Positions 21,523-29,966 of a stretch of 64,000 nt of DNA are shown piece by piece. Within the stretch, counting starts at the first letter, position 1; every line of letters begins with the position of its first letter. Both the position numbers and the translations under genes were made by a program. This DNA comes from Mesorhizobium sp. (GTDB lineage: Bacteria > Pseudomonadota > Alphaproteobacteria > Rhizobiales > Rhizobiaceae). Under the pieces are notes generated by a model, which ran no database searches, was not told where the DNA came from, and saw only the letters and a list, made by a program, of their open reading frames with translations. The stretch is taken from contig JAIPUZ010000013.1 of the NCBI GenBank assembly GCA_022833215.1, positions 1-64,000 of the forward strand, in the 5' to 3' direction.

Positions 21523-23822
21523 ACGATTGCTGCACATCCTCCGCGTCCCGCGACAAGGCGACGGTTTCTACATCCGCAACGGTGCCGAGCTTGGCCGTGC
21601 GGCCGGGTGTGACGTTTCCGGACTGGTCGGTGGTTTCGTCACCCGTGGTGAAGGAGGCCCTGCTGGCCATGGTCGGCTCCGACCATGTGCTCAACCGCTG
21701 GAGCGGCTACGAGGCGGCCACGGATCGCGTGCGCGTTGCGTTGCTACAGCTCTACGCCGAACACGGGCGAGCCCCGACCCCAAGCGCGCTTGCCAAGCGT
21801 GCGGGGCTGAGCGAGGAAGCCGTCCGTGCGCTGCTCGAAGAGCTCCGCCGTCGCGACCTCGTCGTACTCGATGGCGACATGATTGTCGGCGCGTATCCCT
21901 TCACCGACCGCGACACCGGCCACCGGGTCACACTGGACGGACGCACTCTTACTGCGATGTGCGCGGTCGACGCGCTCGGCATCGGCGCTATGACCGACCA
22001 AGACATCTCGATCGTCTCGCGCTGCCGCCACTGCGGCGCGCCGGTCCGGATCACCACGCAGGAACGGGGCCGGGCTCTGGCCGACGTTGAGCCGACGACG
22101 GCCGTCGTATGGCTCAGCGTCCATTACGAAGGCGGATGCGCTGCGAACTCGCTGTGCACTGCAACATCCTTCTTCTGTTCCGACGATCACCTCGCCGCGT
22201 GGCGCCGGCAGCGTCCTGCAGACGAGCCGGGATTCCGGCTGTCGATCGAGGAAGCTCTCGAAGCAGGTCGGGCGATCTTCGGGCCCAGCCTTGCCGGAAT
22301 CGGCACAATCGCCGGCCACGGCAACAACGCGGCCGAGACACAAGGTGAGCCTCAATCGTCGGGCGATACGGCATCGCCGGACAGGCCCGTGACGCATCGG
22401 CGCCTTGGCACGAATGGCCGCAACAATGGTTCCTACGACCTTGCCATCATCGGCGCCGGCTCGGCCGGCTTCTCGGCCGCGATCACGGCAGCCGATCAGG
22501 GCGCCCAGGTGGCCCTCATCGGCAGCGGCACCATCGGCGGCACCTGCGTCAATATCGGTTGCGTGCCGTCGAAGACGCTGATCCGCGCCGCCGAGACGCT
22601 CCACAATGCCCGAGCCGCGGCACGTTTCGCCGGCATCACGGCCGAGGCCGAACTGACCGACTGGGGCGGAACCGTCCGTCAGAAGGACGCGCTGGTTTCG
22701 GAGCTACGTCAGGCCAAGTACGCCGACCTGCTCCCGGCTTACAACGGCATCGCCTATCGCGAAGGGCCGGCGCGCATCGTGGACGGCGGCGTCCAGGTGG
22801 ACGGCACGTTTGTCTCAGCCGGCAAGATCATCATCGCGACCGGCGCGCGACCGGCCGTCCCTGTCATCCCCGGCATCGAGACCGTGCCATACCTGACGAG
22901 CACGACGGCGCTTGATCTCGAGGCGCTGCCCCGATCTCTGCTCGTGATCGGCGGCGGCTATATCGGGGCCGAACTCGCCCAGATGTTCGCCCGCGCCGGC
23001 GTCGAGGTGACGCTGGTGTGCCGCTCGCGTCTCCTTCCGGAGGCCGAACCCGAGATCGGCACGGCGCTGACGGGGTATTTCATGGACGAGAGCATCGCGG
23101 TGATTTCCGGCATCACGTACCGGACGATCCGCAAGACCGCGGACGGTGTTGCACTCACTGTCCATCGCGACGGCAAGGACGTCACGATCGACGCCGATCA
23201 GGTGCTCGTGGCGACGGGCCGCGCGCCCAATATCGAAGGTCTCGGGCTCGCCGAGCATGGGATCGCTCTCTCGCCGAAGGGCGGCATCTTCGTCGATGAC
23301 CGCATGCGCACGACAAGATCGGGCGTGTACGCTGCCGGCGACGTCACCGGTCACGATCAGTTCGTCTACATGGCCGCCTACGGTGCCAAGCTCGCGGCGA
23401 AGAACGCCCTCAACGGCGACAGCCTGCGCTACGACAACAGTGCCATGCCGGCCATCGTCTTCACCGATCCGCAGGTGGCGAGCGTCGGGCTGACAGAGGC
23501 GGCTGCGCGGACCGCCGGCCACGCCGTCTGTGTCTCCACGATCGGTCTCGACCAGGTGCCGCGCGCGATTGCCGCCCGAGACACACGCGGGCTCATCAAG
23601 CTCGTCGCCGACGCTGGCAGCGGCCGGCTGCTCGGGGCGCATATCCTCGCACCGGAGGGAGCCGACAGCATCCAGACGGCGGCCCTGGCAATCCGGCACG
23701 GCCTCACCGTCGACGACCTCGCGGATACGCTCTTTCCGTATCTCACCACCGTTGAGGGCCTGAAGCTCGCGGCTCTTGCCTTCGACAAGGACGTGGCGAA
23801 GCTCTCATGCTGCGCCGGCTGA
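21519..23822 (+). CDS. merBA: MerB-MerA fusion: organomercurial lyase and mercuric reductase
   Basis: This encodes 767 residues. Residues 40-260 form MerB: Cys148 and Asp151 in MCAVDALG and Cys207 in YEGGCAANSLC match the lyase active site (Cys96, Asp99, Cys159 in the R831b enzyme), with Cys169 and Cys172 near. A linker of about 45 residues leads to MerA from about 305: FAD site IIGAGSAG, redox pair Cys343/Cys348 in GTCVNIGCVPSK, NAD(P)H site VIGGGYIG, and C-terminal Hg-binding Cys764-Cys765. MerB takes the place of the usual N-terminal HMA domain, so C-Hg cleavage and Hg(II) reduction are in one chain. Confidence 0.92.
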   Translation: MNDCCTSSASRDKATVSTSATVPSLAVRPGVTFPDWSVVSSPVVKEALLAMVGSDHVLNRWSGYEAATDRVRVALLQLYAEHGRAPTPSALAKRAGLSEEAVRALLEELRRRDLVVLDGDMIVGAYPFTDRDTGHRVTLDGRTLTAMCAVDALGIGAMTDQDISIVSRCRHCGAPVRITTQERGRALADVEPTTAVVWLSVHYEGGCAANSLCTATSFFCSDDHLAAWRRQRPADEPGFRLSIEEALEAGRAIFGPSLAGIGTIAGHGNNAAETQGEPQSSGDTASPDRPVTHRRLGTNGRNNGSYDLAIIGAGSAGFSAAITAADQGAQVALIGSGTIGGTCVNIGCVPSKTLIRAAETLHNARAAARFAGITAEAELTDWGGTVRQKDALVSELRQAKYADLLPAYNGIAYREGPARIVDGGVQVDGTFVSAGKIIIATGARPAVPVIPGIETVPYLTSTTALDLEALPRSLLVIGGGYIGAELAQMFARAGVEVTLVCRSRLLPEAEPEIGTALTGYFMDESIAVISGITYRTIRKTADGVALTVHRDGKDVTIDADQVLVATGRAPNIEGLGLAEHGIALSPKGGIFVDDRMRTTRSGVYAAGDVTGHDQFVYMAAYGAKLAAKNALNGDSLRYDNSAMPAIVFTDPQVASVGLTEAAARTAGHAVCVSTIGLDQVPRAIAARDTRGLIKLVADAGSGRLLGAHILAPEGADSIQTAALAIRHGLTVDDLADTLFPYLTTVEGLKLAALAFDKDVAKLSCCAG

Positions 23823-23869
23823 GCCGTGAAGGCTCGGATGTCGAACGTGACAATGTTGGAGGAGATCTA

Positions 23870-25216
23870 GTGGCGAAGAGATATGACCTTGCGATCATCG
23901 GCACGGGAACGGCTGCGATCGTAACAGCACACAGGGTTCGTGCGGCTGGCTGGAGCGTCGCCGTCGCGGACTTCCGGCCCTTCGGGGGCACCTGCGCCTT
24001 GCGCGGTTGCGATCCGAAGAAGATGATGGTCGGCGGCGCCGAGGCGGCTGATCACGCCTGGCGCATGAGCGGACGTGGAATCGAAGGGGACGCGACGCTC
24101 GATTGGACGGGACTGATGGCCTTCAAGCGCAGCTTCACCGATCCGGTACCGCAGAAGCGTGAGAAAGCCTTTGCCGACAAAGGGATTCACGCCTTCCACG
24201 GTCACGTTCGCTTTATCGGCCCGAATGCGCTCGAGTTCGGAGGAGAGAGGATCGAGGCGGACCGTATCGTGATCGCCGCCGGCGCCGAGGCCGTGCCGCT
24301 CGGCATTCCGGGCGAGCAGCACCTGATCACCAATGAAGGCTTCCTGGAACTGGAGAGCCTGCCTGAACGCATCGTCCTTGTCGGCGGCGGTTATATCGCG
24401 GCCGAGTTTTCGCACATCGCGGCGCGCGCCGGAGCACAGGTCACAATTCTTCAGCACGGGAAGCGAATGCTCAAGCAATTCGACCCCGATCTCGTCGGCT
24501 GGCTGATGGACAAGTTCAGCGAGCGCGGCATCAATGTCCGCACACAGGCAGGGGTGACCGCCATTGAGAAGGTATCAGACGGCTATCGCGTCCGGGCGGA
24601 CTGTCCTGACGGCGAACTCGATATGGACGCAGATCTGGTCGTCCATGCCGCGGGTCGGGCGCCGGCGCTCGCGACGCTCGATCTCGATGCCGGGAGCGTA
24701 AAGCACCATAACGGGCGGCTGGCGTTGAACGGATTTTTGCAAAGCGTCGCCAACCCCGCGGTCTACGCAGCAGGTGATGCCGCCGGCCTAGGACCGCCGC
24801 TCACTCCGGTATCAAGCCATGACGCGAAGGTAGTCTCGGCGAACCTGCTCAACGGCAACACGGTCAGGCCTGAATACACAGGCGTTCCGAGTGTCGCCTT
24901 CACCATCCCGCCGATCGCAGCCGTCGGCATGAGCGAAGCCAAGGCGCGTGAGAAAGGCCTGAACGTTCGCGTAAAGACCGAGCGCGTGGACGGCTGGTTC
25001 ACCGCACGCCAGCAGGCCGAGACGGTGTATGGCTTCAAAACGTTGGTCGACGCGGACACTGACCGCATCCTCGGCGCCCATCTTGTCGGTCCGCACGCTG
25101 ACGAAGTGATCAACATCTTTGCACTGGCGATCAGGCAAGGGCTGACGGCAGAGCAGTTGAAGACCACCATGTTCGCATATCCCAGCGGCGCGTCAGATAT
25201 CGGCGAGATGCTTTGA
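23870..25216 (+). CDS. second flavin disulfide oxidoreductase of the mer operon
   Basis: This encodes 448 residues from a GTG at 23870 preceded by GGAGGAG. FAD site AIIGTGTAAI, redox-type pair in GGTCALRGCDPKK, NAD(P)H site LVGGGYIAAEF and the C-terminal dimer domain place it in the glutathione reductase/MerA superfamily. It lacks the C-terminal Cys pair of MerA (it ends SDIGEML) and the usual C-terminal His/Glu dyad of glutathione reductase is not evident. In mer operons such genes may supply thiol reduction, but the substrate is unknown. It lies 47 bases after merBA. Confidence 0.75.
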   Translation: MAKRYDLAIIGTGTAAIVTAHRVRAAGWSVAVADFRPFGGTCALRGCDPKKMMVGGAEAADHAWRMSGRGIEGDATLDWTGLMAFKRSFTDPVPQKREKAFADKGIHAFHGHVRFIGPNALEFGGERIEADRIVIAAGAEAVPLGIPGEQHLITNEGFLELESLPERIVLVGGGYIAAEFSHIAARAGAQVTILQHGKRMLKQFDPDLVGWLMDKFSERGINVRTQAGVTAIEKVSDGYRVRADCPDGELDMDADLVVHAAGRAPALATLDLDAGSVKHHNGRLALNGFLQSVANPAVYAAGDAAGLGPPLTPVSSHDAKVVSANLLNGNTVRPEYTGVPSVAFTIPPIAAVGMSEAKAREKGLNVRVKTERVDGWFTARQQAETVYGFKTLVDADTDRILGAHLVGPHADEVINIFALAIRQGLTAEQLKTTMFAYPSGASDIGEML

Positions 25217-25422
25217 GCGTAAGTGAGGTGGTCGACCGGTACGGCCGCGGAGCAGTCTGCACGAAAGAAATCCCTTCACCAGTCGCATTCGGTTCGCTGA
25301 GCAGTCGTAAAAACCACGAACCGCAATGCGAAGAGCAGCCCTCCAGATACTCCCGAGTGTCTCACCCGTTCTAAAACCGCGCAACGCCGCCAGATCGGCT
25401 GGTTTCGGCTGATGAAAGTCCG

Positions 25423-25448
25423 CTGAGACAGCTTGACTGTTCAGATAA
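25423..25448 (-). repeat. right terminal inverted repeat of the transposon
   Basis: Read on the minus strand it starts TTATCTGA and ends CTGTCTCAG, matching 12733-12760. The sequence from 25217 to this repeat carries no gene. Confidence 0.75.
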
Positions 25449-25454
25449 GTCGCT

Positions 25455-25676
25455 GAGATGAGCGCCGCGTTCTGCTGCGCCTCACTCGGCATCGTGCCGA
25501 CCGTGCGCCATGCCGACTACATCGGCGCCTGGCTCGAAGTGCTGCGCGAGGACAACCGCGCAATCGTCCGTGCCGCCTCGCAGGCGAGCAAGGCGGCCGA
25601 CTGGATCTTGTCCTTCCTGCTGGACGATGAGGCTTCCGACACCGACGCAGATGCAATCGACAGGAGGGCGGCATGA
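25455..25676 (+). pseudogene. ardC: ardC antirestriction gene, 3' part
   Basis: This encodes the last 73 residues of the ICE ArdC (EMSAAFCCASLGIVPTVR onward). It continues in the exact codon frame of the 5' part ending at 12732. An ATG lies at its second codon, but no protein is expected from it alone. The segment HADYIGAWLEVLREDNRAIV is the conserved C-terminal helix of ArdC. The stop overlaps the DUF2958 start (ATGA), so ardC and DUF2958 were one operon before insertion. Confidence 0.88.
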
Positions 25677-26044
25677 TCCTCCTGACCGACGAGTTGCGCG
25701 CGCAGCTTCTCGCCAATGGCCGCCAACGCGACACCGACCATGTGCCGGTCGTCAAATTCTTCAATCCCCTCGGCGAAGGCGTCTGGCTCGCCACCGAACT
25801 CGACGCCGACGGCGATACGATGTTCGGGTTGGCCGACCTCGGCGAGCCGGAACTGGGCTATTTCTCGCTCGAGGAGATGACGTCGGTGCGCCTGCCTTTC
25901 GGGCTCGGCATCGAACGCGACATTCTCTTTACCAGCGACTTCCCGATCTCGGTCTGGGTCGAGGCCGCGCGGGAAGCCGGCAGTATCCGCCGCGCCGAGC
26001 GGATCATTCGCACAGTGCGGCAATCGCGATGGGAGGGTGTGTGA
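25673..26044 (+). CDS. DUF2958 domain-containing protein
   Basis: This encodes 123 residues starting MILLTDELRAQLLANGRQ. The pattern PVVKFFNPLG-x-WLATELD and FGLADLGEPELGYFSLEE is that of DUF2958, a small family found beside ardC in conjugative elements. It is acidic and without membrane segments. Function unknown; a role linked to antirestriction is suggested only by its steady neighbour. Its promoter was probably upstream of the split ardC, so its expression may now depend on transposon transcription. Confidence 0.75.
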   Translation: MILLTDELRAQLLANGRQRDTDHVPVVKFFNPLGEGVWLATELDADGDTMFGLADLGEPELGYFSLEEMTSVRLPFGLGIERDILFTSDFPISVWVEAAREAGSIRRAERIIRTVRQSRWEGV

Positions 26045-26264
26045 TGATGGGCCGCTCTGGCGGACGCTCCGCGCCGCCGATCCCGACCGCCGCCTTGCGC
26101 GGGTCGCGTTCCTCTCCGCCCGCCTTGGCTTTCGGGGCGCCGATACGCCGATCAAGCTCTATGACGCGCGCATGACCGCCGAGATCAATGGCCCGATCGG
26201 CCACATGCGTCGGGATCGGGCGCTAGCTGCTGGCCGGAAGGACCGGTGCGGGAGGCCGACATGA
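26037..26264 (+). CDS. small ICE protein, unknown
   Basis: This encodes 75 residues with a GTG start inside the end of the DUF2958 gene and a stop that overlaps the next start as ATGA. Residues 20-50 (ARVAFLSARLGFRGADTPIK) look like a folded helix-strand unit. The frame is supported by coupling on both sides rather than by any family I recognise. Confidence 0.45.
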   Translation: MCDDGPLWRTLRAADPDRRLARVAFLSARLGFRGADTPIKLYDARMTAEINGPIGHMRRDRALAAGRKDRCGRPT

Positions 26265-26659
26265 CCGGACCTGCCAAACCCGGCCACAATGGCGGGCCGC
26301 CGCTCGACGATCCGGTGCCGGATCGGCCGGGCCGCTGCCGCGACTGCCGTCATTGGTCGCCGCCGCCCGAAAACCTGGAGCGCGACTACGAGCTGTTCCG
26401 GCTCGGCCGCTCCCGCCGCCGCGTCAGGAAACCCGCCGGAACATGCGACCGCGTGCTGCTCGGCAACTCCACTATCCCCGCCTTCTCGGGGACGGCTGGG
26501 AATTTCAGTTGCCGCAATTTTGAGCCCGCGCCGCCGAAGCCTGCTCCCAAGGGCGGCGGCTTCGTCACCATTTGGCGCGGCGACCGCGTGCTCTGGCAAG
26601 GCCCGGAGGACGAGATACCGCCGCGCTTCCGTGACGACGACGATCCGGCCGGTCCCTGA
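26261..26659 (+). CDS. small Cys-containing ICE protein, unknown
   Basis: This encodes 132 residues starting MTGPAKPGHNGGPPLDDP. CRDCRHW near residue 26 plus later single Cys (GTCDRVL, FSCRNF) could form a zinc-binding or redox centre. A proline-rich linker and an acidic C-terminus (DDDDPAGP) follow. The beginning is typical of small alphaproteobacterial phage and island proteins. I cannot assign a function. Confidence 0.55.
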   Translation: MTGPAKPGHNGGPPLDDPVPDRPGRCRDCRHWSPPPENLERDYELFRLGRSRRRVRKPAGTCDRVLLGNSTIPAFSGTAGNFSCRNFEPAPPKPAPKGGGFVTIWRGDRVLWQGPEDEIPPRFRDDDDPAGP

Positions 26660-26723
26660 CGGCCGGCCGTCGCTTTCCACGCAACCGCGCCGCACCCACT
26701 CGGCGAGCCGGCGTCCCATCGAC

Positions 26724-27077
26724 ATGGAGATCATCATGATGACCCGCGACGCGCTGCGCGCCGCCCTGGCACGCATGGAAGACGCGCTGGCCCAAACCCG
26801 GCGCAACATCGCCGGCATCGAGCGCCGCATGCGCGACCATGCCGAGGCCGAGACGATCCGCAGGCGGCCGAAGGCACGTTACTACCATCGCCGCATGAGC
26901 CGCTGGACCGGCGCCGACGAGGCCGAATACCAGCGCATCCTCGAAGCGCTCGCCGGCATCACCTCCGCCGAACTGACGCGGCTCGACCGCAAGGCCGAGC
27001 GGCAGGATCGCGCCATCGAGGCGCTGCGCCGCAAATACGGCGTCAATGCACCTCGACCGCGCATCGTAATCGGCTAA
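26724..27077 (+). CDS. coiled-coil ICE protein, unknown
   Basis: This encodes 117 residues. It is almost entirely helical and charged: ALRAALARMEDALAQTRRNI, then a basic stretch RRRPKARYYHRR, then AERQDRAIEALRRKYG. An ATG at 26736 (MMTRD) could also be the start. A nucleic-acid-binding or structural role would fit the composition, but no family is recognised. Confidence 0.55.
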   Translation: MEIIMMTRDALRAALARMEDALAQTRRNIAGIERRMRDHAEAETIRRRPKARYYHRRMSRWTGADEAEYQRILEALAGITSAELTRLDRKAERQDRAIEALRRKYGVNAPRPRIVIG

Positions 27078-27134
27078 ACGCCGATTTGCCGGAACTTTTA
27101 TCTGTTTCGGCAGTTGCTGTTCATAACCGAAGAA

Positions 27135-27151
27135 CGACTATTGCAGTCGTC
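27135..27151. promoter_or_regulatory. palindromic operator ACGACTA-N3-CAGTCGT
   Basis: The 17-base site is a near copy of the perfect palindrome at 44947-44963 that precedes the QseC-like regulator, and both are preceded by AAGA. It lies 46 bases before the receiver-protein start, a position suited to repression. Confidence 0.55.
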
Positions 27152-27196
27152 GGTGGCGCAAGTGATCGGAGGTGGGCAATAGCGGGGGGAGCACGC

Positions 27197-27601
27197 TTGC
27201 CTACGGCATCAGACCAACCACAAACCATCCTCGTCGTCGAGGACGACTTTCCTATTCGCATCGACATCGCAGGCTATCTGCGCGGCTGTGGCTGGCATGT
27301 CATCGAGGCGGGCAATGCGGCCGAAGCGGTTGCTGCCCTTGAATCCGATCAGATTATCGATCTGTTCTTCTCCGATATCCAGATGCCGGGCGCCATGGAC
27401 GGCTTCGGCCTCGCCGCATGGGTCCGTGAATACCGGCCGGGCGTTCGTATCATCCTCACCTCCGGCGTCGTCCAGCAAATCGAGGCTGCCATGTCGCTCT
27501 GCGACGAGGGGCCGATCGGCAAGCCTTACGACCACCAGCGCCTTGCCGAGCGCATACGTCATCATCTCGGATCTGCCGCCACGGGACCGGCTGGGAGGTA
27601 A
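27197..27601 (+). CDS. single-domain response regulator (CheY-like receiver)
   Basis: This encodes 134 residues. The receiver signatures are all there: the acidic pair in VVEDDFP, the phosphoacceptor Asp in FFSDIQMPG, Ser/Thr in LTSG and Lys in IGKPYD. No output domain follows. I chose the TTG at 27197, which has GGGGGGA upstream and begins just before the fold; an in-frame start at 27086 would add an unlikely tail. No sensor kinase is nearby, so it probably listens to a host kinase. Confidence 0.75.
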   Translation: MPTASDQPQTILVVEDDFPIRIDIAGYLRGCGWHVIEAGNAAEAVAALESDQIIDLFFSDIQMPGAMDGFGLAAWVREYRPGVRIILTSGVVQQIEAAMSLCDEGPIGKPYDHQRLAERIRHHLGSAATGPAGR

Positions 27602-27659
27602 ACCGCCGGCCACAGCTTGCCGCCACGGCGGCGAGAGTGAGAGAGCGGAAGGGGTTTTC

Positions 27660-27703
27660 GTGACGGATTAAGGGTCGAGAGAGAGGCTCTCGGCGTCCGT
27701 CGC
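27660..27703 (+). promoter_or_regulatory. nested-stem leader RNA upstream of the ParB-like gene
   Basis: The outer stem GTGACGG (27660-27666) with CCGTCGC (27697-27703) is identical to the ardC leader. The inner hairpin is CGAGAG/CTCTCG (27676-27692) with loop AGAGG. GCGGAG then leads to the ATG at 27716. Confidence 0.7.
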
Positions 27704-27715
27704 GGAGAAACCACC

Positions 27716-29863
27716 ATGGCTCGTGCCAAGAAGAAGCCCGCCCTCCAGATGATCGAGTTCTCGCGGGCGCGTGACATTCCCTTCAACCGTATTCGCCTAT
27801 CCGCCGACAACGTGCGCGAGATCGACGTTGAGGCCGGACTGGACGAACTCACCCATGACATCGACCGTCGCGAGGATCTCGTCCAGGGCCTCAATGTTCG
27901 TGCCATCCTCGATGAGGACGGCAACGAGACCGGCGATTTCGAGACCCCTGCCGGCGGCCGGCGATACAGGTCCATCGCGCGCCTCGTGGAAGCCGGTCGC
28001 TTCCCGGCCGATGGCCTCGTTCCCTGCATCGTCAAGAAGGCCGATGCCAAGACCTCGGCCGTCGACGACTCGCTGGCCGAAAACCTGCTGCGCCTTGCGC
28101 TGCATCCGCTCGACCAGTTCAAGGCGTTCAAGCGGATGTTCGACATGGGCATGTCCAAGGAGGAGATCGCCGACGCCTGGCGGACCACGCCGCGTTACAT
28201 CATGCAGCGTCTTCGTCTTGCGACCGTCGCGCCGTCCCTGCTCGACGCCTATGCGCGGAATGAAATGACGCTGGCGATGCTGGAAGCCTTTACCGTAAAC
28301 CCCGACCATGAGCGCCAGCAACAGGTTTGGGAGCGCGTCAGCAATTCCTGGCAGAAGGAGCCCTGGCAGATTCGCAACATGCTGACCGAGACCACGGTTC
28401 CGGCCGCCGACAAGCGCGCCCGCTTTGTCGGCGTCGAAGCCTATGAAACGGCAGGCGGCCCGATGCTGCGCGACCTCTTCTCCGACGAGAACGGCGGCTG
28501 GTTGCAGGACGTCACGCTTCTCGATCGTCTGGTCGACGAGAAGCTGCGCACCGTTGCCGACGAGATTGCGGGTCAGGGCTGGAAGTGGATCGACGCCGCG
28601 GTCGAGCTTCCCTACGGCTACGCCAACGGCCTGCGCAGGCTGGTCGGCGTGACCCAGGAGCTGACCGACGAGGAACGCGCCACCCGCGAGGCGCTGCGCG
28701 ACGAGTATGACGAACTCGAATCGCAATACGCCGAGGCCGAGGAACTGCCCGATGACGTCGACCAGCGGCTCGGCGAAATCGAGGCCGAGCTGGAAGCCTT
28801 CGAGAACCGGCCCGTCACCTTCGCGCCGGAAGACATCGCCCGTGCCGGTGTTTTCGTCAGCATCGGCCGCGACGGCGAATTGATCGTCAGCAGCGGATAC
28901 GTCCGCCCCGAGGACGAGCAACCCGAGACCGTCGATGGCGAAGATGCCGGAGACGATGCGGACCCGTCCGATCCCGATGCCGTGCAGCGCGCCGTCATTA
29001 CTGTCGGCGGCGAGCCGGTCCCGGACGGCGACGAGGAGGAGGACGATGCCGTCAAGCCGCTGCCCGAGCGGCTGGTGACGGACCTGACCGCCTGGCGGAC
29101 GTTGGCGCTGCGCAATGCGCTCGCCGGGAATCCGCACGTCGCCATGACGGCCCTGCTGCACAAGCTCGTCCTCGACACCTTCGAGCGCACCTCCACCTCG
29201 GGAACGAGCCTTTATGCCGCCGTGCGTCACATCTACCTCCCGGCCGATGCGACCGGACTCGCGGACAGTGCCGCCGCGAAGATGATCGACGAGCGCGGGG
29301 AAGCCTGGCGGGGCAACATCCCCTCGGGCGATGACGATCGCCTCTGGGACTGGATCGACGGCCTCGACGATGCCAGCCGCCTGGCATTGCTCGCCCATTG
29401 CGTCAGCTTCGGCGTCAACGCGCTCTACGAGCGGCCCAACCCCTATTCTGGGAATGGCATCTCCCAGCACGGTCTCGACCGCCGCATGGCCGAGGCCGAA
29501 CGGCTGGCCCAGGCTACCGGCCTCGATCTCGTCGAAGCGGGCTGGAGGCCCACGGTCGAGAACTACCTGGGCCGCGTGACCAAGGCCCGCATCCTTGAAG
29601 CGGTGCGCGAGGGTGCTGGCGATCGGGCCGCCGATCTCATCGCGCATCTCAAGAAGGGCGACATGGCGAAGGAGGCCGAACGCCTACTGGCCGATACAGG
29701 CTGGCTGCCCGAACCGCTGCGCCCCGCCATGGACGCGCAGGCTGTCGATGGCGCGGTTGATCAGGATGAGGACACCGTGGCTCTGCCCGACTTCCTCGCC
29801 GGAGACGACGAGGACGCGGCCGAGGCCGCCGACGATCCGGCGGCCCTCGTCGCCGCCGAGTGA
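27716..29863 (+). CDS. ParB/RepB/Spo0J-type partition protein, large ICE version
   Basis: This encodes 715 residues. The ParB N-terminal nuclease/CTPase-type domain includes VQGLNVRAIL and the PAGGRRYRS box near residue 80. The HTH region (MGMSKEEIADAWRTTPRYIM, about 142-161) follows. The rest is a long C-terminal region with charged coils (DEYDELESQYAEAEELPDD) and an acidic tail. In alphaproteobacterial ICEs such proteins aid stable maintenance or regulate transfer. A leader RNA precedes it. The partner ParA gene is at 48119, about 18 kb away. Confidence 0.8.
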   Translation: MARAKKKPALQMIEFSRARDIPFNRIRLSADNVREIDVEAGLDELTHDIDRREDLVQGLNVRAILDEDGNETGDFETPAGGRRYRSIARLVEAGRFPADGLVPCIVKKADAKTSAVDDSLAENLLRLALHPLDQFKAFKRMFDMGMSKEEIADAWRTTPRYIMQRLRLATVAPSLLDAYARNEMTLAMLEAFTVNPDHERQQQVWERVSNSWQKEPWQIRNMLTETTVPAADKRARFVGVEAYETAGGPMLRDLFSDENGGWLQDVTLLDRLVDEKLRTVADEIAGQGWKWIDAAVELPYGYANGLRRLVGVTQELTDEERATREALRDEYDELESQYAEAEELPDDVDQRLGEIEAELEAFENRPVTFAPEDIARAGVFVSIGRDGELIVSSGYVRPEDEQPETVDGEDAGDDADPSDPDAVQRAVITVGGEPVPDGDEEEDDAVKPLPERLVTDLTAWRTLALRNALAGNPHVAMTALLHKLVLDTFERTSTSGTSLYAAVRHIYLPADATGLADSAAAKMIDERGEAWRGNIPSGDDDRLWDWIDGLDDASRLALLAHCVSFGVNALYERPNPYSGNGISQHGLDRRMAEAERLAQATGLDLVEAGWRPTVENYLGRVTKARILEAVREGAGDRAADLIAHLKKGDMAKEAERLLADTGWLPEPLRPAMDAQAVDGAVDQDEDTVALPDFLAGDDEDAAEAADDPAALVAAE

Positions 29864-29920
29864 TGCGCGCACCAGCGGGGCGGCTTCGGTCGCCCCGTTT
29901 TCCATCCCGTTCCACCTCAA

Positions 29921-29946
29921 GGCCCGGCATCTCGCCGGGCCTTTTT
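29921..29946 (+). terminator. terminator-like hairpin fused to the next ribosome binding site
   Basis: GGCCCGGC/GCCGGGCC with a 5-base loop is followed by TTTTT, then CGTTTCAGGAG, which provides the ribosome binding site for the gene at 29967. The same unit occurs at 30465 and 32921. Confidence 0.75.
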
Positions 29947-29966
29947 CGTTTCAGGAGACCAGTTTC

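Larger units (their letters stand above)
12727..25454. mobile_element. Tn554/RIT-like mercury-resistance transposon, about 12.7 kb
   Basis: The element splits ardC. The left junction is flank, then core ATCGCG (12727-12732), then TTATC. The right junction is GATAA, then GTCGCT (25449-25454), then flank. Removing the element with one core restores the codons GAG CTG ATC GCG GAG ATG. There is no target duplication, as in Tn554, which exchanges a 6-bp core. The contents are three overlapping tyrosine recombinase genes, a TnpC-like gene, a second ardC and merR/merTPF/merBA plus a reductase. RIT elements also have recombinase trios but rarely carry cargo. Confidence 0.85.

Noticed and set aside
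12727..25454. Target-site duplication at the transposon ends
   Set aside because: The flanks share only TCGC inside 6-bp cores. The ardC frame needs one core only, so a duplication is not supported.
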